Below are positions 60,601 through 64,000 of a DNA stretch of 64,000 nucleotides, one piece after another (the stretch's first letter is position 1; each line of letters begins with the position of its first letter). This stretch comes from Acanthochlamys bracteata. Its lineage: Eukaryota; Streptophyta; Magnoliopsida; Pandanales; Velloziaceae. The stretch is taken from the NCBI GenBank assembly GCA_019914995.1, contig CM034139.1, positions 7,046,461-7,110,460 on the forward strand, written 5' to 3'. Below the pieces are notes generated by a model that was given only the letters and a program-made list of their open reading frames with translations, searched no databases and was not told the DNA's origin. Made by a program: the position numbers and the translations under genes.

Positions 60601-63600
60601 TTGTACTGTATGTGTTACTTGTTTATACCATTCTGAGTTTAGATTATGTGTGAAAAGATGGACATTGACATCTGTTCTTTTACTTTGCTGTTTCTTGTGT
60701 CTTTAATTTCTTTGCTGATTTTTCATGCAGCCATAGTTAGATGTGTTTTTGCCACATTATACTTTGGACAATATGCCAATATTGAGATGTTTGAGACTGA
60801 ACATATAAGTTGTTCACATTGATGGATGATGAATCGAGCATTTGTAAGATCCGTATGCTCGTTTGCTTTTCATTTGAGACATGGGTAGTCATTTATGTGT
60901 GGATTGGTGGTTTCATATATCAGAATAGATTATTTCTTTTGTTAATTTAAACCATTAAGTGTATGGGCAACAAGATCTGTGCAAATACATCCAAAATATC
61001 ATTTGACGGTATTTTGAATTTTATTTGAGAATCACAGTTTATTGGTTCCAAACTTGAACCATAGCATGAAACTCTTAATTGTCCTTTCTGTTTGGTCACC
61101 TGATTTACTATGTAGCATGTGAACTGCTTTTGTACTTTCTAGTGTCATACTTCCTAACTATGGGCATATGCCTCTTTGGAAGATATAGTTGGTGAATCAA
61201 TAGGAACCAAAATTTTCATCTGCAGGTTGTTGTTTCATCAAATATGCAACACCAGAGGAAGCACAGAGAGCCATAAGAGCTTTACATAATCAGGTCACTC
61301 TGCCAGGGGTAAGTTTGTTACTCTATTTTTTGGTGAATATGCTATTTCTATGCATAGATTTCTTTAATTAACAAAAGATCTTTATTTTGGTTTTGCTTGG
61401 TCCTCAGGGGACTGGGCCAATCCAAGTCAGGTTTGCAGATGGGGAAAGGGAACGGCTTGGTAATTTTCTTGAAAGCCTTTTTTTTCAAGTACACTTAATG
61501 TATTAAAATCCATAAAACTTGAGGATGTATGTCGCAAACTATGATGTGATTGGTTTATATATGGCTTTTTATGCCCAACTATGTTATCTGATTTTTGCAT
61601 TTATCTGTTCTCTTATGATTCATTTTCTGTTAGGTACAATTGAACACAAATTATTTGTTGGATCGCTAAATAAGCAAGCAGCTGAGAAAGAAATTGAACA
61701 AGTAGGCGTAATTTTCTATTCTATGTGGTTGAATTTGGTTTCGTAATTGCAATTATTGATAAGTCAATTTCTTTCTTGCCTTGAGTTGGCTATCGATTTG
61801 TTCCTCTGTATTGGCAAATGCATGCAGAACATTATGAAGTGGTTACTTTTTGGTTCAATGTTTCTATATTCAGGGTAGAAAATCTTTTTTTGACAACTAA
61901 GCGCTATTGGGTGTGTTCACTTAAATTTGTGATTATGTTGCAGATTTTTGCTCTGTATGGTCACGTGGAGGATGTATATATAATGAGAGATGAGATGAGG
62001 CAAAGCCGTGGTATGTCTTCTCACAACTTCTTATCTTTGCTTTGTCCTTGGATTCTTAATCATCTTTTGGCAACCTGCTTAGGATGTGGCTTTGTGAAGT
62101 TCTCTTCCAGAGAAATGGCAATAGCAGCTATGACTGCCCTTAATGGAACTTATGTGATGAGAGTATGGCTTTTCACTTATTGGGTTTTCTAATATATTAG
62201 CATTCGGTTCAGTTTCACTTAGCTATTTCATACTTCATAGGGGTGTGAGCAACCATTGATAGTACGTTTTGCTGATCCTAAAAGGCCTAGGCCAGGGGAA
62301 TCTAGGTAAGTGATTAGCCAAGATGTACTTCTCATGCTTGCAAAGTTCAGTTAGTTTTCCATCATTGCATGACACAGCTACTAGTGTATTGTAATTTTAT
62401 TGCATCCTTTCTCTATCGAAGTCATATTTTGAATGCCTTTCAGGGGCGGTCCTGCTTTTGGAGGCCCTGGTGTCGGTCCTCGGTCTCAACTACCATTTAG
62501 CAACAGGTAATTGGAGTTCTTAATACAAGTTACTCTCTACAAAGAAAGAAATATCAGCATCTTTGATCCTGTTATTGAACGCATAATTTGTTTTTGGAAC
62601 CAACTGCAATGTCTGAAGTTATCCTGCAATTTGGATAGTAGAATCAGCTTCCTGCAGTTGCTAATGTTTTTGAAGTTCTGAGAATGCTTCTTTTCTTGCA
62701 TTTGAGGTCTTATCCTTTAGGGCTTTTTTTGGATCCATCCAGATGTCAATAGATTTTCTTTTCCCTTCTGTTTCTTTGTAATTTCTGCCCAGTTGTTGCA
62801 GTAGAGAACTATTGTGACTATTTGAAATCATCTCTTACCATGCAACATCACTTGGTGTTGTTGGTCATGCACTTGGAAGCTTCATTTAGTTACCAATATT
62901 TGAAGCACCCTTCTTTCTTTTGAATTTGCAAATATATCCTTTGAGATGTTTCCATTACATGAGTTATATTTACAACAGATGCTCTAGCGCATACAATTAT
63001 CCGCATGTGCTCTAATAATCATGCTTATTTACACAACTGGTCTTGAGACCGTCTCCTAGAAAATCTTCGTTTCATTCTTAGACAAGGGTGGTTGCTCTTC
63101 TCACTCAATGGAAAGAGTGATGAAATAAAATGAAATATCCCTTTCACCTTTATTTGACAATGATAAGGTTTTGTCATTACAGATCAACATCGACCTTTGG
63201 TGAACAAACAGGGGGGCACATGCCAGCGAATTCATGGCCTGCTGGCAATCCTGTGCCCAATGCTCCATCTTCTCAAGCTAATACTGAAGGATTTGGCAAT
63301 AATTTCTTGACACCTTCCACAGCAGCAGTATGCTCAATGAGACCTTGTAATTCCTTATTTTGCTTCTGTAGTTGTTATCTAACTTTTCCTTTTTCTCATT
63401 AATAGCTTGAAAATCTGGGGCTGCCTGGCGGTCCTGTGAATGGTTCTTTACCGGGCATCGCCGGAAAACCGTCATCAACTTCTCAGGTAGGTTACTGGTT
63501 TAAGATAGTGGTGTGCTTCTGATCCACTTGGATCCAAGATTTGCGATTGTGAATGCGAAGAACAGTTTGCTTATTTCATCTCTTTGTCTTTTGTGATTCC

Positions 63601-64000
63601 AAATTTGTGATTCAAAAATCTCTTTTGAAGGGTCTCCCTCCTGTGCCACAAATGCAAACAGTCAGCCAACAAATCTCTCCTGCACAAAAGACACTCACTT
63701 CCCCTCAGCAGCTACTTCCTCCTTTCCAACCGCAGCACAACCAACAAGCTTTGGGTTCACAGGCACAAACTTTTCGAGCTCCCATGCAAAGCTTTGGACA
63801 GCACCATGTCCCTCAATCTGTTGGCCTTTCATCAAGTCAAGCGATGCCATCACAGCAACTGGTTGGTCCCGGTAGCCAACTGTCTTCACAACAGCCTTCA
63901 ATTCACCCAAATGCCCCAAATAGTGCTCCGCAACCTCCTGTTGGAATGCAGCAGCATGGCATCCCAGGAGCTCCTAATCAACACCAGTTGCCTGCCTCTA
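57620..64000 (+). CDS. FCA: FCA, RNA-binding flowering-time regulator (3' end off the window)
   Basis: Nuclear RRM protein that promotes proximal 3'-end processing and, in Arabidopsis, represses FLC to allow flowering. Thirteen exons are visible: 57620-58019, 58193-58263, 58412-58490, 61226-61308, 61408-61459, 61634-61701, 61944-62010, 62083-62162, 62241-62305, 62444-62506, 63183-63327, 63406-63486, 63631->64000. Exon 1 encodes a Gly-rich, Arg-containing low-complexity N terminus. RRM1 has RNP2 VKLFVGSVP and RNP1 GCCFIKYA. RRM2 has RNP2 HKLFVGSLN and RNP1 GCGFVKFSS, then PLIVRFADPKRPRPGES. The last visible exon is Gln/Pro-rich and prion-like, without a stop at the window edge; the WW domain expected in FCA lies beyond. 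Intron 3 is 2,735 bases, far longer than the others. An in-frame TGA six bases upstream fixes the AUG start. Confidence 0.95.

Overview
The window is nuclear DNA of a flowering plant, almost certainly a eudicot. Genes are split by GT-AG introns of about 70 bases to 2.7 kb. The proteins are plant-specific or plant-type (chloroplast ferrochelatase, an FCA flowering regulator, VAMP711-type SNARE, SMG7, an eight-cysteine cell-wall protein), and the intergenic DNA is very AT-rich and full of degenerate A/T stretches. No bacterial operons, phage, CRISPR arrays or virus genes were seen. The species cannot be named from the sequence. Thirteen protein-coding loci (one of them a pseudogene) and one tRNA gene fill 64 kb, so this is a gene-dense arm region. 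Exon boundaries below were read by eye from GT-AG sites and reading-frame continuity; they close in frame for every intact gene.

Layout. + strand: ferrochelatase FC1 type (start lies off the left edge, stop 3561), an IST1-like ESCRT protein (5510-10336), and a KOC1-like chloroplast outer-envelope kinase (12526-15108). - strand: two tandem paralogous CUE-domain genes (16116-17516 and 18392-20468), adenine phosphoribosyltransferase (21151-22621, perhaps to 23262), an EREX/EREL-type PX protein (24055-29167), a decayed ACR (ACT-domain repeat) pseudogene (30914-33443), a VAMP711-type R-SNARE (36130-38185), a hybrid proline-rich protein (39137-39727), and NOT10 of the CCR4-NOT complex (41120-45786). 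A tRNA-Val(CAC) (+ strand, 30584-30657) sits between the PX gene and the pseudogene. + strand again: SMG7 (50137-54067) and the 5' two-thirds of FCA (57620 to beyond 64000).

As far as I recall the Arabidopsis map, VAMP711, EREL1, KOC1 and an IST1-like gene all lie close together on chromosome 4 (At4g32150 to At4g32350), so the 5510-38185 part looks like an old conserved block. Several neighbours share endomembrane themes (IST1-like, PX Rab effector, vacuolar SNARE), and the right half is rich in RNA metabolism (NOT10, SMG7, FCA). This is linkage, not an operon.

Most interesting: FCA keeps its oversized intron 3 (2.7 kb), where the Arabidopsis gene is autoregulated by premature polyadenylation, but has an in-frame stop just before its AUG that rules out the upstream CUG start described in Arabidopsis. 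SMG7 shows two apparent 3'-UTR introns, the layout behind NMD autoregulation, and one carries a LINE remnant. The ACR pseudogene has three intact 5' exons followed by several frame breaks and a lost 3' end. KOC1 has Asn in place of the catalytic Asp. A small family of Tourist-like MITEs is present, one with perfect TAA target-site duplications. I found no convincing wholly new biological system.
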